From Vreelandella venusta (GTDB lineage: Bacteria; Pseudomonadota; Gammaproteobacteria; Pseudomonadales; Halomonadaceae), in contig NZ_BJUL01000004.1 of the NCBI RefSeq assembly GCF_007989605.1, forward strand, positions 1 through 64,000: a stretch of DNA of 64,000 bases, read 5' to 3'. Made by a program: the position numbers and the translations under genes. Every line of letters begins with the position of its first letter. Positions within the stretch are counted from its first letter, which is position 1. Shown piece by piece: positions 31,215 to 43,260 of this stretch. Under the pieces are notes generated by a model. It did not search any database. It was not told where the DNA came from and saw nothing but the letters and a program-made list of their open reading frames with translations.

Positions 31215-31284
31215 GCGTTTGCCTCGCCAGAAAACCTGTCCTTTTGTGCATCATCCCGGCAGCCTGCCGGAAGCCGCCACCCGT

Positions 31285-31746
31285 TTATTCGTCGAATTGC
31301 GGGACGACGTGCGCAGAATCGATGCTTTCGATTGGAAAACAGTACTCTTCGCCATCCAGCTGTAGCAGAACCTCGTCGCCTTCGACACCAGCGAGAAGGC
31401 CTTGATATTTACGCCGTCCATCAAAAGCCACGCGCAACTTGAGCGCAACGTGGTGGCCTTGATAACGAATAAATTGATCCAGGGTATATAAGGGACGTGC
31501 CATACCAGGCGACGAGACTTCCAAGCGGTATTCGCCAGGAATGGGATCTTCCACATCCATAACGGCACTGACTTGGCGACTAATATCAGCGCAGTCTTCC
31601 ACACTGACGCCACTTTCGCGTTCGATATAAATCACCAGCCGCGAATGCTTGCCCTGGGAAAGATGGTCGATACCCCATAGCTCAAAACCCATGGCGGCTA
31701 CGACAGGTTCGATCAGCGCGTGAAGCGCAGCGTGTTTTGTGGCCAC
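31285..31746 (-). CDS. rimP: Ribosome maturation factor RimP
   Basis: Assists late 30S assembly. About 153 residues when started at the GTG at 31746, which has AGGAG seven bases upstream and gives the family N-terminus ATKHAALHALIEPVV. Earlier ATG codons in frame add an unconserved extension. Signatures are GFELWGIDHL and DCADISRQVSAVMDVEDPIPGEYRLEVSSPG. First protein gene of the nusA-infB operon, downstream of the fMet tRNA and a terminator, as in E. coli. Confidence 0.95.
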   Translation of the reverse strand: MATKHAALHALIEPVVAAMGFELWGIDHLSQGKHSRLVIYIERESGVSVEDCADISRQVSAVMDVEDPIPGEYRLEVSSPGMARPLYTLDQFIRYQGHHVALKLRVAFDGRRKYQGLLAGVEGDEVLLQLDGEEYCFPIESIDSAHVVPQFDE

Positions 31747-31895
31747 AGACAAAGCTCCTATAGCCGTTGCATCAGGCACCTGGCCAGGAGTTGAATGAAA
31801 AGCTAGGTGGCTGATTGGCGTTACCCGGAAATGTGTCTCTGGCAATTCGGAAGACATCCGCTGTGGAGACACTCTTGGCTCTCGAAAAGCTACTA

Positions 31896-31928
31896 ACAAA
31901 AAGCCCCTTCACAGGAAGGGGCTTTTCG
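31896..31928 (-). terminator. Terminator after tRNA-fMet
   Basis: Stem AAGCCCCTTC / GAAGGGGCTT with a four-base loop, followed by TTTTTG on the minus strand. It lies between the initiator tRNA and rimP. The rest of 31747-32042 shows nothing else I can name; it must hold the rimP leader. Confidence 0.9.
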
Positions 31929-32042
31929 AAAGAAACCTGTAATACCATCTAATAACATGACTTGGCTTTTGCCCTTACCCAACCAGCATCAAGACTAACT
32001 AACATCAAGATTTTTTCAGGCAATTAACATGTTACTAGCAAA

Positions 32043-32119
<77 letters not shown>

Positions 32120-32284
32120 TCAATCTAGGTCGACGATAATAGACACTTGAACCACTTTCGTCAACCTTTCTTTTCAAGTGCATTTTTCGTCTTAGGCGCC
32201 AATCCCTACTCTTTTGACAATGGCTTTCTAATCAAGCCTATTTGACAAAATAACTCTGGGAAGCTGGTAAACCAGCAAAACAGA

Positions 32285-32371
32285 TGGTGCCGAAGGCGGG
32301 ACTTGAACCCGCACGACCATACGGTCACTACCCCCTCAAGATAGCGTGTCTACCAATTCCACCACTTCGGC
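32285..32371 (-). tRNA. tRNA-Leu (anticodon GAG)
   Basis: An 87-base type II tRNA with a long variable arm and encoded CCA. The acceptor stem GCCGAAG pairs with CTTCGGC; the anticodon loop TTGAGGG reads GAG. It corresponds to leuU, which also follows secG in E. coli and Pseudomonas. Confidence 0.97.
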
Positions 32372-32405
32372 AACAGGGGAGGCTAAAAAAAGCAGTATCA
32401 ATACG

Positions 32406-32765
32406 TTACTCGCTGCTTTCCTCTAGCACTGGCGCGGTATTATCCATACTTGCAGGGCTATCGTCAAGCGTTGGGATGTTGCGCTGCTGCTCAATTAGCC
32501 GAGAGTCGGGAATACCTGCTTCAGGCGCTTGCCCTGCCTGGGTCGCAAAGTAAGCCAATGCCATTGAGGTAACGAAAAAACCGGCCGCTAAAAGCCCCGT
32601 TGCACGAGACAAAAAGTTACCGCTACCCCGCGAACCAAACACAGTTTGCGATGCCCCTCCACCAAAGGAGGCACCCGCTTCGGCACCTTTACCCTGCTGA
32701 AGCAGGATGAGCACAACCAAGGCGATCGCAATCACCACGTGAACCATAAGAATTGCAACTTGCAT
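32406..32765 (-). CDS. secG: Protein-export membrane protein SecG
   Basis: Small subunit of the SecYEG translocon. About 119 residues with two membrane segments (about 4-22 and 53-72) and the loop QQGKGAEAGASFGGGASQTVFGSRG that marks the family. The C-terminal tail after residue 75 is acidic and polar. The start MQVAILMVH at 32765 is four bases after the tpiA stop. The Leu tRNA follows. Confidence 0.95.
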   Translation of the reverse strand: MQVAILMVHVVIAIALVVLILLQQGKGAEAGASFGGGASQTVFGSRGSGNFLSRATGLLAAGFFVTSMALAYFATQAGQAPEAGIPDSRLIEQQRNIPTLDDSPASMDNTAPVLEESSE

Positions 32766-32769
32766 GGGA

Positions 32770-33519
32770 TTATCCTGCTGACTGACAAATGGCGTAGAAA
32801 TCGTCGGTTTTAAGCGAAGCACCGCCCACTAAACCGCCGTCGATATCCGGCTGAGCGAGCAGCTCAGCCGCATTGCTTGCATTCATGCTACCGCCGTAAA
32901 GCAGCTTAAGCTGCTCAGCTAGCGTTTTATCAAACCCGGCCTGGTAAGCACGAATACCGGCCATTACTTCCTGAGCCTGTTCCGGCGTTGCTGTGCGGCC
33001 TGTCCCAATTGCCCAGACGGGCTCATAGGCAATCACAATCTTAAGCCGCTGTGCCGGCTCTAAACGCGCCATTGCATAGCCAACTTGGCGCAATACAACA
33101 TCCATCGTGCTACCGGAGTCGCGCTCTTCCAGGGTTTCACCAACACAAAGAATCGGCGTGATGCCGACATCAAGTGCAGCTACCAAACGGTCAAACACCT
33201 GCTCATCACCTTCTTTGTATAGCTGGCGACGCTCAGAGTGGCCAACCAGCACATAGGCCACATCAAACTCTTTAAGCATACGCCCGCTAATCTCACCCGT
33301 ATGCGCACCTGAGTGCTGTGGATTGAGCGTCTGCGCCCCTAACTGTAACGGCGTATTTTGGAAAGCACTTCGCGCCGCTTCCAAATAAGGAAACGGCGGA
33401 ATAACTACAACGTCGATATCATTAGGCAGTTTGGACGCGGTGAAGGCGTCTCCAAACGCTTGAACCAACGCCGTGGAGCCGTTCATTTTCCAGTTACCGG
33501 CAATTAATGGCGTACGCAT
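32770..33519 (-). CDS. tpiA: Triosephosphate isomerase
   Basis: Interconverts dihydroxyacetone phosphate and glyceraldehyde-3-phosphate. 249 residues, TIM barrel. Catalytic Lys in GNWKMNGS, His in VGHSERR, Glu in AYEPVWAIGTG; the phosphate loop is LYGGSMNASN. It lies between glmM and secG as in Pseudomonas. Confidence 0.98.
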   Translation of the reverse strand: MRTPLIAGNWKMNGSTALVQAFGDAFTASKLPNDIDVVVIPPFPYLEAARSAFQNTPLQLGAQTLNPQHSGAHTGEISGRMLKEFDVAYVLVGHSERRQLYKEGDEQVFDRLVAALDVGITPILCVGETLEERDSGSTMDVVLRQVGYAMARLEPAQRLKIVIAYEPVWAIGTGRTATPEQAQEVMAGIRAYQAGFDKTLAEQLKLLYGGSMNASNAAELLAQPDIDGGLVGGASLKTDDFYAICQSAG

Positions 33520-33645
33520 CGATTATCCTCACTCAAGGTGGAGCGAAATGGTATAGGAGCGGCCTTGTCAAGACAACCGCTGTTATACAGGTTAGTTAGT
33601 TGAGGGGGTGGCAAGCATGCTCGTCTATCAAACACATTGACCAAG

Positions 33646-34995
33646 CTAGCCGAGCAACGCCTGGACCTGATCGGCAAGTTTATGCGCTAGACGGTCAACG
33701 TCCAGGTGAGCCCGCCCTTCCACCATCACTCGGATTAGCGGCTCAGTACCCGACGGCCGCAGCAACACTCTACCTTGGTCACCCAGCTCAGCCTCAAGGG
33801 CAGCCACCGCTTCAACTAGCGGCTTTGCCGTCATGACATCTTTTGCGTTGGTGTCCCCAGGCAGCCTGACGTTAACCAGCGACTGAGGCACCTTTTCCAA
33901 CCCCTTCAAGAGAGACAGCAGCGGCTTTTGTTCTCGCACCATCAACGCTAACACTTGCAACGCTGAAACAATCCCATCGCCTGTGGTTTGAACATGGCCA
34001 CATACAATATGACCTGATGATTCGCCACCCAGCTCCCAGCCGTTGGCAGCCATCACTTCCATGACAAAGCGATCACCCACTTTTGCGCGCTGAAAAGGAA
34101 TTCCCAGCCGCTCCAGCGCCATAGCAAGCCCAAAGTTACTCATCAGGGTGCCTACTACGCCGCCCTCAAGAAGCCCCCGCTCGTGACGGTCTCGGGCAAT
34201 TAGATAAAGAATATCGTCGCCATCCACCTCACGGCCATCGGCATCTACCAGCAGTACTCGATCTCCATCACCATCAAAGGCAATGCCTAAATCAGCGCCT
34301 TGCTGGATCACCGCCGCACGCAGCGCTGCGGGATGGGTAGACCCCACGTGGTGATTAATATTCAACCCATCGGGGGAGGAGCCAATCACACTCACATCAG
34401 CGCCTAGCTCACGAAACACGTTTGGTGCAATGTGATAGGTCGCCCCATGAGCACAATCCAATACCACTTTTAGACCATGCAAGCTGAGACGATCAGGTAG
34501 CGTCGATTTACAGAATTCGATATAGCGCCCCGCAGCATCGTCAATGCGCGTCGCTTTACCCAACTGAGCCGCGCTCGCCGTTGTCAGAGGCGCATCAAGC
34601 ATCGTCTCAATACGATCCTCAATCTCGTCGGGCAGCTTTTTACCTTCGGCAGAGAAAAACTTAATGCCGTTATCGTCAAACGGGTTATGAGACGCGGAAA
34701 TCACAATCCCAGCGTCAGCGCGGAAGGTACGAGTTAGATAAGCGATCCCCGGCGTAGGCATTGGCCCCAACAACGCAACATCGACACCTGCGGCAGATAG
34801 CCCCGCTTCCAGGGCTGATTCAAACATATAGCCAGAGATGCGCGTATCTTTACCAATTAATACGCGAGTACGGCCTTTTTCACGGCGCAGCACCTGCCCC
34901 ACCGCCCAGCCTAACTTGAGCATAAAATCGGCAGTAATAGGCGCTTGCCCGACCGTGCCGCGAATTCCATCGGTACCAAAATAACGTCGCGTCAT
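33646..34995 (-). CDS. glmM: Phosphoglucosamine mutase
   Basis: Converts glucosamine-6-phosphate to glucosamine-1-phosphate for peptidoglycan and LPS precursors. 449 residues. The phosphoserine loop is [16 protein letters not shown], the metal loop is [11 protein letters not shown], and the sugar loop is GGESSGHI. The start overlaps the folP stop by four bases, so the two are coupled. Confidence 0.97.
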   Translation of the reverse strand: MTRRYFGTDGIRGTVGQAPITADFMLKLGWAVGQVLRREKGRTRVLIGKDTRISGYMFESALEAGLSAAGVDVALLGPMPTPGIAYLTRTFRADAGIVISASHNPFDDNGIKFFSAEGKKLPDEIEDRIETMLDAPLTTASAAQLGKATRIDDAAGRYIEFCKSTLPDRLSLHGLKVVLDCAHGATYHIAPNVFRELGADVSVIGSSPDGLNINHHVGSTHPAALRAAVIQQGADLGIAFDGDGDRVLLVDADGREVDGDDILYLIARDRHERGLLEGGVVGTLMSNFGLAMALERLGIPFQRAKVGDRFVMEVMAANGWELGGESSGHIVCGHVQTTGDGIVSALQVLALMVREQKPLLSLLKGLEKVPQSLVNVRLPGDTNAKDVMTAKPLVEAVAALEAELGDQGRVLLRPSGTEPLIRVMVEGRAHLDVDRLAHKLADQVQALLG

Positions 34996-35909
34996 GGCGT
35001 CATCTCCTTATTTAGCGGCAACTCGCAACCCTCCTGGAGTACCGCCCATGCCATATTAACGGCATCTACCGTGGGCCCTACATCATGCACACGCAAAATA
35101 TTGGCGCCCCGCTCAACCGCCATGGCTGCTAACGCCAAGCCGCCGGCCAAACGCTCCTCCACCGGGCGACCCAGCACTTTACCAATCATGCTTTTCCGCG
35201 ACATCCCGACTAGCAGCGGCAACTCCAGCGCCTGAAGCTCATCCATATACTTCAGCAAGCGCAGGTTATGTTCAATGGTTTTGCCAAAACCAAAACCCGG
35301 ATCGACCAACAGACGGCTTCGGCGAATTCCAGCGGCTTCACACGCGGCTATCCGCTCAGCCAGATAGTCGGCAACCACTCGCTCAACTGGCTGACCGTAA
35401 TATGGCGACTGCTGCATATCCTGAGGCTCGCCCTGGCGATGCATTAAACACACTGGCAAGCCCGTGCTTGCTGCAGCGCCCAACGCACCCTCACGCTCTA
35501 GCGCTCGCACATCGTTAATCATACCGGCACCAAGCGCACTTACTTCTCGCATAACGGCAGGGCTACTGGTATCCACTGACACCAGCGCATCTAGCTCGTG
35601 CACTAATGCTTCAACCACAGGTGCTACTCGGTCTAACTCTTCTTGCTCTGATACGGGGCTAGCCCCTGGCCTTGTCGACTCCCCGCCCACGTCAATCATC
35701 GCAGCACCTTCCGCCAACATTTGTTCAGCACGGTGCAGCGCGCTATCTAGGCCAATGTGTTGCCCGCCATCAGAGAAGGAGTCCGGCGTAACATTCAAAA
35801 TCCCCATTACTCGGGGAAACGAAAGATCTAATGCATGGCGTCCACAGCGCAGGTGATATGCGCTATCCGCTGCCCGTAAAGGCGATGAAGAGTCAACTAT
35901 CGGTTTCAT
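34992..35909 (-). CDS. folP: Dihydropteroate synthase
   Basis: Joins the FolK product with para-aminobenzoate; the sulfonamide target. About 305 residues, TIM barrel. Motifs [27 protein letters not shown] and DPGFGFGKT are complete. I start at 35909 (MKPIVDSSS); an ATG at 35963 is in frame but falls inside the preceding terminator. It overlaps glmM and follows ftsH. Confidence 0.95.
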   Translation of the reverse strand: MKPIVDSSSPLRAADSAYHLRCGRHALDLSFPRVMGILNVTPDSFSDGGQHIGLDSALHRAEQMLAEGAAMIDVGGESTRPGASPVSEQEELDRVAPVVEALVHELDALVSVDTSSPAVMREVSALGAGMINDVRALEREGALGAAASTGLPVCLMHRQGEPQDMQQSPYYGQPVERVVADYLAERIAACEAAGIRRSRLLVDPGFGFGKTIEHNLRLLKYMDELQALELPLLVGMSRKSMIGKVLGRPVEERLAGGLALAAMAVERGANILRVHDVGPTVDAVNMAWAVLQEGCELPLNKEMTP

Positions 35910-35964
35910 GCTGCGGCCTACTAAAAGAAAAAACGTGTTTGCAATTGCGTCACAGCATAACAAA

Positions 35965-35991
35965 AAGGCGCCCCGTTATGGGGCGCCTTTG
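35965..35991 (-). terminator. Terminator after ftsH
   Basis: Stem AAGGCGCCCC / GGGGCGCCTT with a five-base loop and a T tract (TTTTTG) on the minus strand, 26 bases past the ftsH stop. It separates ftsH from folP-glmM. Confidence 0.88.
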
Positions 35992-36016
35992 CTAACATCG
36001 CTAACACTCGAACACG

Positions 36017-38026
36017 TTAAGGACCTGCGGGGCCGCCTAACGGATCAGAAGGGCGACGGCGTGGCTCGTCATCATCTTCTTCGCCATCGTCGCCAGACGC
36101 ATCAGAAGGCGTACCGTCAGCCTTTTCCCCAGCCTTCTCTTCAGGCTTGTCGTCGCTAACACGCGTGCCGCCGCCAGATGAGTCACCGTCGTTCCAGCCT
36201 TCGGGCGGACGCGGATCACGCCCCTCCATAATATCTTTAAGCTGATCAGAATCGATGGTTTCGTACTTCATCAGCGCTTCGGCCATCGCGTCTAGCTTGT
36301 CGCGATTATCTTCCAGAATCTGACGCGCCTGCTCGTAACACTCGTCAATAATCTTGCGTACTTCTTTATCGAGACGAGACGTTGTTTCGCCAGATTTTAG
36401 CTTACCGCCCCCCTGACCAGGGCCACCAAGGAACTGGTGAGACTCATCCTCGTCGTACATGATCGGGCCCATTTCATTCGACAGCCCCCACTTAGCGACC
36501 ATGTTATGGGCAAGCTCGGTGGCACGCTTGATATCGTTTGAGGCACCCGTTGTCACACCGTTAGCCCCCAGCGTCATCTCTTCGGCAATACGTCCACCAA
36601 ACAGCGAGCAAATCTGACTGAGAATCTGCTGGCGAGACAGGCTGTAGCGATCCTCTTCCGGCAAGAACATCGTAACGCCTAGCGCACGGCCACGCGGGAT
36701 GATTGTCACTTTGTAAACAGGATCATGCTCAGGCGCGATCAAGCCAATAATGGCGTGACCTGATTCGTGATAGGCCGTATTGAGCTTCTCTTTATCGGTC
36801 ATAACCATCGATTTGCGCTCAGCGCCCATCATGATTTTGTCTTTAGCAAGCTCCAACTCTTCCATGGAAACCAAGCGCTTGTTACGGCGGGCTGCAAACA
36901 GCGCAGCCTCATTCACCAAGTTCGCAAGGTCCGCACCAGAGAAGCCTGGCGTACCACGTGCAATCAGCTGCGGCTTGACGTCATCAGCCAGCGGTACTTT
37001 ACGCAAGTGAACACCCAGAATGTGTTCACGGCCACGAATATCCGGCAGCCCAACCGTCACTTGGCGGTCGAAACGCCCCGGACGCAGCAGCGCAGGGTCA
37101 AGAACGTCAGGGCGGTTAGTGGCCGCAATAACGATGACACCTTCATTAGCTTCAAAGCCATCCATCTCTACCAGTAACTGGTTGAGTGTCTGCTCACGCT
37201 CATCATTGCCGCCACCCATGCCAGCACCGCGCGAACGGCCAACGGCATCGATTTCATCAATAAAGATAATGCAGGGCGCTTGCTTCTTGGCTTGCTCAAA
37301 CATGTCACGAACGCGTGAGGCACCAACGCCGACAAACATTTCAACAAAGTCTGAACCGGAGATAGAGAAAAACGGTACTTTGGCTTCGCCGGCGATGGAT
37401 TTGGCCAGCAGCGTTTTACCAGTTCCCGGCGGCCCCACCATCAATACACCGCGTGGGATTGTGCCACCCAAACGCTGGAATTTAGTAGGATCACGCAAGA
37501 AGTCTACAAGCTCTTCAACTTCTTCTTTCGCTTCATCGCAGCCGGCAACATCAGCAAATGTTGTCTTGATCTGATCTTGGGAAAGCAGTTTGGCTTTCGA
37601 CTTACCAAAGCTCATTGGGCCGCCTTTACCGCCACCGGCCCCACCCTGCATCTGGCGCATAAAGAACATAAAGATGGCCAGAATGAGCAGAATCGGGAAA
37701 CTCGCAATCAGCAAGCGCGTCCAGATGCTTTGTTGCTCCGGCTCTTTACCCACAACAGTCACGTTGTTGCTGAGCAGATCATCCATCAGCTTAGGATCTT
37801 CCGCCGATGGGCGGATGGTCTGGAACTGGGAACCGTCCGTACGCTCACCAATGATGGTATAGCCATCAATCGTGACACTACGTACCTGCTGATTTTGCAC
37901 CTGCTGCACAAACTGAGAGTAGTTGGTGGTTTGCGGTGCGCTTTCCGTACTGAAATTGTTGAACACTGTCAGTAGAACGGCCGCGATGACCAACCACAGA
38001 ATCAGGTTCTTCGCCATATCGTTCAA
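36017..38026 (-). CDS. ftsH: ATP-dependent zinc metalloprotease FtsH
   Basis: Membrane-anchored AAA+ protease that degrades misfolded membrane proteins and regulators. 669 residues: membrane segments at about 5-22 and 100-120 flank a periplasmic domain; Walker A GPPGTGKT, pore loop [10 protein letters not shown], Walker B IIFIDEID, zinc site HESGHAI. The C-terminal 70 residues are disordered and rich in Gly, Asp, Glu and Pro. The first codon is TTG at 38026 with GAGGG seven bases before it; an ATG three codons later (38017) is the alternative. Confidence 0.97.
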   Translation of the reverse strand: MNDMAKNLILWLVIAAVLLTVFNNFSTESAPQTTNYSQFVQQVQNQQVRSVTIDGYTIIGERTDGSQFQTIRPSAEDPKLMDDLLSNNVTVVGKEPEQQSIWTRLLIASFPILLILAIFMFFMRQMQGGAGGGKGGPMSFGKSKAKLLSQDQIKTTFADVAGCDEAKEEVEELVDFLRDPTKFQRLGGTIPRGVLMVGPPGTGKTLLAKSIAGEAKVPFFSISGSDFVEMFVGVGASRVRDMFEQAKKQAPCIIFIDEIDAVGRSRGAGMGGGNDEREQTLNQLLVEMDGFEANEGVIVIAATNRPDVLDPALLRPGRFDRQVTVGLPDIRGREHILGVHLRKVPLADDVKPQLIARGTPGFSGADLANLVNEAALFAARRNKRLVSMEELELAKDKIMMGAERKSMVMTDKEKLNTAYHESGHAIIGLIAPEHDPVYKVTIIPRGRALGVTMFLPEEDRYSLSRQQILSQICSLFGGRIAEEMTLGANGVTTGASNDIKRATELAHNMVAKWGLSNEMGPIMYDEDESHQFLGGPGQGGGKLKSGETTSRLDKEVRKIIDECYEQARQILEDNRDKLDAMAEALMKYETIDSDQLKDIMEGRDPRPPEGWNDGDSSGGGTRVSDDKPEEKAGEKADGTPSDASGDDGEEDDDEPRRRPSDPLGGPAGP

Positions 38027-38269
38027 GGGGCTACCCTCATTACAAGAATCCGTCAGTTAACCGTCAATACTCAGACCTTACACTAGAGCTTAACGTTCAA
38101 CCATTGCCAAAGCACATTTTGCTTTGGGCCATCTGTGTCACGCTCGTCCAATGTGCATAATGTGACACAATTTACGCCTGCCTGTCTGGCAATCGTGGTG
38201 ATAAATCTTTGCTATTACTCACAGCTTCTACACGCTCGCACTTACCAACGAGCACAGGGCCACGTCTCG

Positions 38270-38917
38270 TTAGCCTCGAAATCCTTCCGCTAAAAAATAG
38301 ACTTCCCGCGAGCGCGCCCTCGAAGCATCCGGCTTGCGAGTCACAACACGATCAAAGCTACTTCGGAGCTCTTTCAAATAGGTATCAAATCCTTCGCCTT
38401 GAAATACCTTAGCCAGAAAACGCCCGCCAGGCGGTAGCGTTTCTCGCGCAAGCTCCAAAGCGAGTTCAACGAGGTACATTGCCTGTGGCTGATCAATAGC
38501 CGCCATACCACTCATATTGGGGGCCATATCAGACATCACAAGGTCTACCTGACGATTTCCTAGGCGCTCAAGAATCGCGTTAAGCACGCTCTCTTCAGTA
38601 AAATCGCCCTGGATGAAGTCAACGCCAGCTAGGGCATCCATCTCTAATATGTCTGACGCTATCACGACACCCTCAGGCCCTACCTTTTCTGCGGCAATTT
38701 GACTCCACCCCCCTGGGGCGGCGCCAAGATCAATAACCGTCATGCCTGGGCGAAACAGTTTATCCTTTTCATCAAGTTCAAGCAGCTTATAGCTAGCACG
38801 GGAGCGGTAGCCATCTTGCCAGCGCTGCTTTACATACTGATCGTCAAAATGTTCTTTCTTCCAGTTGTTGCTGGTCTTGCTTACTGAGTGTTTACGGCTT
38901 GGGGGCTTTTGCTGCAT
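38270..38917 (-). CDS. rlmE: 23S rRNA (uridine-2'-O)-methyltransferase
   Basis: Methylates U2552 in the A loop of 23S rRNA. About 215 residues with [10 protein letters not shown] near the N-terminus, the SAM motif [11 protein letters not shown] and the DMAPNMSG active-site region; the K-D-K-E tetrad is present. The start is uncertain: ATG at 38917 or 38953, neither with a clear ribosome binding site. It lies upstream of ftsH (a 243-base gap with no feature I recognise) and is divergent from yhbY. Confidence 0.95.
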   Translation of the reverse strand: MQQKPPSRKHSVSKTSNNWKKEHFDDQYVKQRWQDGYRSRASYKLLELDEKDKLFRPGMTVIDLGAAPGGWSQIAAEKVGPEGVVIASDILEMDALAGVDFIQGDFTEESVLNAILERLGNRQVDLVMSDMAPNMSGMAAIDQPQAMYLVELALELARETLPPGGRFLAKVFQGEGFDTYLKELRSSFDRVVTRKPDASRARSREVYFLAEGFRG

Positions 38918-39031
38918 GTGGGAATCTAACGCTGGAATAAGAGATGGGCGCATTCAAGCGATTGCTTTCACTTAACGGCATTTCACCGTAAGATGGAGCG
39001 TTAAGCGCTAACCGGGATACCGCAAGATACC

Positions 39032-39358
39032 ATGAGCTTGTCACAGGCACAAAAGAAAGCATTTCGTAGCATTGGCCACCACCTCAATCCAGTGGTCACC
39101 GTTTCTGAGAACGGCGTCTCCGAAAATTTGCTCGCAGAACTCAGCCGCGCGCTCAACGATCACGAGCTCATCAAAGTGAAGCTCGCTATTCCAGAGCGGG
39201 AAGACCGCGTCGCGGCACTCAATGAGCTAGTCGCCGACAGTAACGCCGAGCTAGTACAAACCATTGGCAAAATGGCGCTACTCTATCGCCGCAACCCGAA
39301 GGTAAACCCCAAACTTTCCAACATCACGCGGTTTGAAAACCACCACGGACGGCATTAA
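39032..39358 (+). CDS. yhbY: YhbY-type ribosome assembly RNA-binding protein
   Basis: CRM-domain protein of 108 residues that associates with pre-50S particles. It shows the CRM signatures FRSIGHHLNPVVTVSENGVSENLL and LIKVKL, with the end LLYRRNPK. It stands alone on the plus strand between rlmE and greA, as in Pseudomonas and E. coli. Confidence 0.94.
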   Translation: MSLSQAQKKAFRSIGHHLNPVVTVSENGVSENLLAELSRALNDHELIKVKLAIPEREDRVAALNELVADSNAELVQTIGKMALLYRRNPKVNPKLSNITRFENHHGRH

Positions 39359-39392
39359 TCCCCACGTGGTTCGTTAAACAATGTGAGATGTA

Positions 39393-39428
39393 AAAAGGCC
39401 CGCGACGCCACCGTCACGGGCCTTTTTT
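39393..39428 (+). terminator. Terminator after yhbY
   Basis: Stem AAAAGGCCCG / CGGGCCTTTT with a short inner helix GACG/CGTC, followed by TTTTTTT. It lies 35 bases past the yhbY stop. Confidence 0.9.
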
Positions 39429-39484
39429 TGCGTGCCTGGATGACAGGCGCCATTAAGACGCCTGCCCCGCGTCACAGCGGTAAA

Positions 39485-39961
39485 TCAGAGATGCTCAACA
39501 CTCTCAATTTCGTACTCAACATCGCCGCCAGGTGTTTTCACCACCACTACATCGCCCTCTTCTTTGCCGATCAACGCTCGGGCGATAGGCGAGGTCACAG
39601 AAATGCGTCCCTCTTTAATATTGGCCTCGTCTTCACCAACAATGCGGTAGGTAACGTTGGCGTCGCTGTCCAGGTTCAGCAGCGATACGGTAACCCCAAA
39701 AATCACCTTGCCGGTTTTTGGCAGTTTAGTAACGTCGATTACCTGCGCGCCTGAGAGCTTGCTTTCAATTTCCTGGATACGACCTTCAATAAATCCTTGC
39801 TGCTCACGAGCGGCGTGATACTCAGCGTTCTCCTTGAGATCGCCATGCTCACGCGCTTCAGCAATAGCAGCAATAACTTGAGGGCGGGCTTCGCCCTTCA
39901 AGTGATTCAGCTCTTCGCGAAGACTTTTTTCTCCCGCTACCGTCATCGGGACCTTGTTCAT
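39485..39961 (-). CDS. greA: Transcription elongation factor GreA
   Basis: Rescues backtracked RNA polymerase by stimulating transcript cleavage. 158 residues: an N-terminal coiled coil with the acidic tip in [15 protein letters not shown], then a C-terminal FKBP-like globular domain with [14 protein letters not shown]. The ATG overlaps the carB stop (ATGA), so it is translationally coupled to carAB. Confidence 0.97.
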   Translation of the reverse strand: MNKVPMTVAGEKSLREELNHLKGEARPQVIAAIAEAREHGDLKENAEYHAAREQQGFIEGRIQEIESKLSGAQVIDVTKLPKTGKVIFGVTVSLLNLDSDANVTYRIVGEDEANIKEGRISVTSPIARALIGKEEGDVVVVKTPGGDVEYEIESVEHL

Positions 39962-42900
39962 TGACTTGCTCCTGCATGCAGATCCTGAAGGCGCCGCACC
40001 GTAATCTCCCTACCGTACTCAAGCGCCATGCAAACAGCATTAGCGCCCGCCAAGGTGGTCGCATAGGGCACCTTGCGCGCGAGAGCAGTACGGCGAATTA
40101 TTGAAGAGTCGTTAATAGCCTGACGACCTTCAGTCGTGTTAACGATGTAGGCGATTTCGTCGTTCTTCAGCAGATCGACGATATGGGGACGGCCTTCGTA
40201 GACTTTATTGACGTGCTCCACGTCCAGTCCAGCTGCTTCAAGCGCCGCTGCTGTACCGCGCGTTGCACATAGTGTGAAGCCTAATGTTAGCAGAGAACGT
40301 GCCACTTCGATAATCCCCTGCTTGTCAGGTTCGCGCACCGAGAGGAATGCTTTACGGTCGCCATCCAATGCTGGAATGGCTTCGCCAGCGCCCAACTGCG
40401 CTTTAAAGAACGCTTCTGCAAAGGTCTCGCCAGAGCCCATCACTTCGCCTGTCGACTTCATCTCGGGCGACAAAATCGGGTCAACACCCTGGAACTTGTT
40501 GAACGGGAAGACCGCCTCTTTCACGCTATAGAAGTGCGGGATAATTTCGCGCTCAAAGCCCTGCTCGGCCAGAGTTTTACCCGCCATGCAGCGCGCAGCG
40601 ATCTGCGCCAACGAAGTGCCGATGCATTTAGACACAAACGGCACGGTACGCGACGCACGAGGATTAACCTCAATGACATAAATCTCGCCATCCTGCCATG
40701 CCAGCTGCACGTTCATCAGGCCTTTAACGCCCAGCTCAACGGCCATTTTCTTGACCTGCTCGCGCATTTCATCCTGCACGTCGGCAGGCAGCGAGTAAGG
40801 CGGCAGCGCACAGGCGGAATCACCAGAGTGAACGCCCGCTTGCTCAACGTGCTGCATAATACCGCCGATAACCACCTGCTGACCGTCCGATACAGCATCG
40901 ATATCAATCTCGACCGCAGCACTCAAGAAGTGGTCAAGCAGGACAGGTGAGTCATTAGACACCTTCACCGCATTGGTCATGTAGTTTTCAAGTTCGGAGG
41001 CATCATAAACGATCTCCATCGCCCGCCCACCTAGCACGTAACTAGGACGCACCACTAACGGGTAGCCAATGGCCTCCGCCTTGGAAAACGCCTCTTCAAA
41101 GCTGCGGGCAGTGGCATTGGGCGGCTGCTTCAGACCTAGCTTGTCGATCATCACCTGGAAGCGCTCGCGGTCTTCAGCGCGATCAATAGCGTCCGGCGTG
41201 GTACCGATAATCGGCACGCCTGCTGCCTCTAGCTCACGGGCAAGCTTCAGCGGGGTTTGACCACCGAACTGGACAATCACGCCCACCGGCTTCTCTTTGT
41301 CGGCAATTTCCAACACATCTTCCAGCGTTACCGGCTCGAAGTAGAGGCGATCAGAGGTGTCGTAGTCGGTAGAAACCGTTTCTGGGTTACAGTTGACCAT
41401 GATCGTTTCATAGCCATCATCGCGCATGGCAAAGGCGGCATGAACACAGCAGTAATCGAACTCGATACCTTGACCAATGCGGTTCGGACCACCACCAAGT
41501 ACCATAATTTTCTGGCGATCCGAGACATCTGCCTCACACTCCTCTTCATAGGTGGAGTACATATAAGCAGTGTCTGAAGCAAATTCCGCAGCACAGGTGT
41601 CGACACGCTTATAAACCGGACGAATACCCGCTGCCTGGCGCGTTTTACGAAACTCTTTTTCAGATACACCCAACAGCTTGGCTAAACGTGCATCACCAAA
41701 GCCTTTGCGCTTAAGCTGATAAAGCTCGCGAGCAGAGAAATCGGCCAGGGCGCGCTTGGCGACGGCATTTTCCGTCAACACTAGATCTTCCAACTGAACC
41801 AGGAACCAAGGGTCGATATTGGTGAGCGCAAAGACGTCATCAATGCTCATTCCAGAGCGCATGGCGTCAGCCACATAAAAAATACGCTCGGCACCGGCAG
41901 CCTGCAGCTCGCCCTGAATAATCGCCATATTGTCTGGCGTGAAATCAGTGATAATCGGATCAAGGCCATCGTTACCGGTTTCCAGGCCGCGCAGCGCTTT
42001 CTGCAGCGACTCTTGGAACGTACGACCAATCGCCATCACCTCACCCACCGACTTCATCTGGGTGGTCAGGCGGTCGTTTGCCTGCGGGAATTTCTCGAAG
42101 GTAAAACGCGGAATCTTAGTGACGACATAGTCAATTGATGGCTCGAACGATGCAGGAGTGCGGCCACCGGTAATGTCGTTTTGCAGCTCATCTAAGGTGT
42201 AACCCACCGCCAGTTTTGCGGCGATTTTGGCAATCGGGAAACCTGTGGCCTTAGATGCCAGCGCCGATGAACGCGATACCCGTGGGTTCATCTCGATAAC
42301 CACCAGGCGGCCGGTTTTCGGGTCCATGCCAAACTGCACGTTGGAACCGCCGGTTTCCACACCAATCTCGCGCAGTACTGCGAGGCTGGCGTCACGCATG
42401 ATTTGGTACTCTTTGTCGGTCAGCGTTTGCGCTGGCGCAACAGTAATCGAGTCGCCGGTGTGAACCCCCATCGGATCGAAGTTCTCAATCGCACAGACAA
42501 TGATGCAGTTGTCATTCTTATCCCGCACCACTTCCATTTCGTACTCTTTCCAACCCAGCAGCGATTCGTCGATCAATAGCTCGTGGTTATTGGAAAGCTC
42601 GAAACCGCGGGTACAGATCTCTTCGAACTCTTCTTTGTTATACGCCACGCCGCCGCCGGAGCCGCCCATGGTGTAAGAAGGACGAATAATGGTCGGGAAA
42701 CCAAGCTCCGCCTGAATTTCCCAGGCCTCGTCCATGGTGTGCGCCACTTTCGCTTTCGGGCACTCCAAACCGATGCGCTTCATGGCTTGATCGAACAGAT
42801 CACGATCTTCAGCCATATTAATCGCATCGGCATTGGCACCAATCATCTCGACGCTGTACTTCTCTAGTACGCCATGCTTTTCCAAGTCAAGGGCACAGTT

Positions 42901-43188
42901 GAGCGCTGTCTGACCACCCATGGTGGGTAGGATCGCGTCCGGGCGCTCGGCCTCAATAATTTTTTCAACCGCTTGCCAGGTAATCGGCTCGATGTAGGTA
43001 GCATCGGCCATGGCCGGGTCAGTCATGATGGTGGCCGGGTTGGAGTTAACCAAAATAACCCGGAACCCCTCTTCACGCAGCGCTTTACACGCCTGGGCGC
43101 CAGAGTAGTCGAATTCGCAGGCCTGGCCGATGACAATCGGGCCAGCGCCAATGATAAGAATGCTGTTGATATCGGTACGCTTAGGCAT
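39958..43188 (-). CDS. carB: Carbamoyl-phosphate synthase, large subunit
   Basis: Makes carbamoyl phosphate for arginine and pyrimidines from ammonia (from CarA), bicarbonate and two ATP. About 1076 residues in two homologous ATP-grasp halves: [17 protein letters not shown] opens the first, [17 protein letters not shown] the second. The C-terminal MGS-like allosteric domain begins near residue 930. I start at 43188 (MPKRTDIN). The 72-base carA-carB gap is short. greA overlaps at the 3' end. Confidence 0.98.
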   Translation of the reverse strand: MPKRTDINSILIIGAGPIVIGQACEFDYSGAQACKALREEGFRVILVNSNPATIMTDPAMADATYIEPITWQAVEKIIEAERPDAILPTMGGQTALNCALDLEKHGVLEKYSVEMIGANADAINMAEDRDLFDQAMKRIGLECPKAKVAHTMDEAWEIQAELGFPTIIRPSYTMGGSGGGVAYNKEEFEEICTRGFELSNNHELLIDESLLGWKEYEMEVVRDKNDNCIIVCAIENFDPMGVHTGDSITVAPAQTLTDKEYQIMRDASLAVLREIGVETGGSNVQFGMDPKTGRLVVIEMNPRVSRSSALASKATGFPIAKIAAKLAVGYTLDELQNDITGGRTPASFEPSIDYVVTKIPRFTFEKFPQANDRLTTQMKSVGEVMAIGRTFQESLQKALRGLETGNDGLDPIITDFTPDNMAIIQGELQAAGAERIFYVADAMRSGMSIDDVFALTNIDPWFLVQLEDLVLTENAVAKRALADFSARELYQLKRKGFGDARLAKLLGVSEKEFRKTRQAAGIRPVYKRVDTCAAEFASDTAYMYSTYEEECEADVSDRQKIMVLGGGPNRIGQGIEFDYCCVHAAFAMRDDGYETIMVNCNPETVSTDYDTSDRLYFEPVTLEDVLEIADKEKPVGVIVQFGGQTPLKLARELEAAGVPIIGTTPDAIDRAEDRERFQVMIDKLGLKQPPNATARSFEEAFSKAEAIGYPLVVRPSYVLGGRAMEIVYDASELENYMTNAVKVSNDSPVLLDHFLSAAVEIDIDAVSDGQQVVIGGIMQHVEQAGVHSGDSACALPPYSLPADVQDEMREQVKKMAVELGVKGLMNVQLAWQDGEIYVIEVNPRASRTVPFVSKCIGTSLAQIAARCMAGKTLAEQGFEREIIPHFYSVKEAVFPFNKFQGVDPILSPEMKSTGEVMGSGETFAEAFFKAQLGAGEAIPALDGDRKAFLSVREPDKQGIIEVARSLLTLGFTLCATRGTAAALEAAGLDVEHVNKVYEGRPHIVDLLKNDEIAYIVNTTEGRQAINDSSIIRRTALARKVPYATTLAGANAVCMALEYGREITVRRLQDLHAGASQ

Positions 43189-43260
43189 AACGGTTCCCGC
43201 AAAATAGGTGACGATGAGCGACAAAAAAACGGCGTTACATGGCGGCGATCAAGGGCAGCG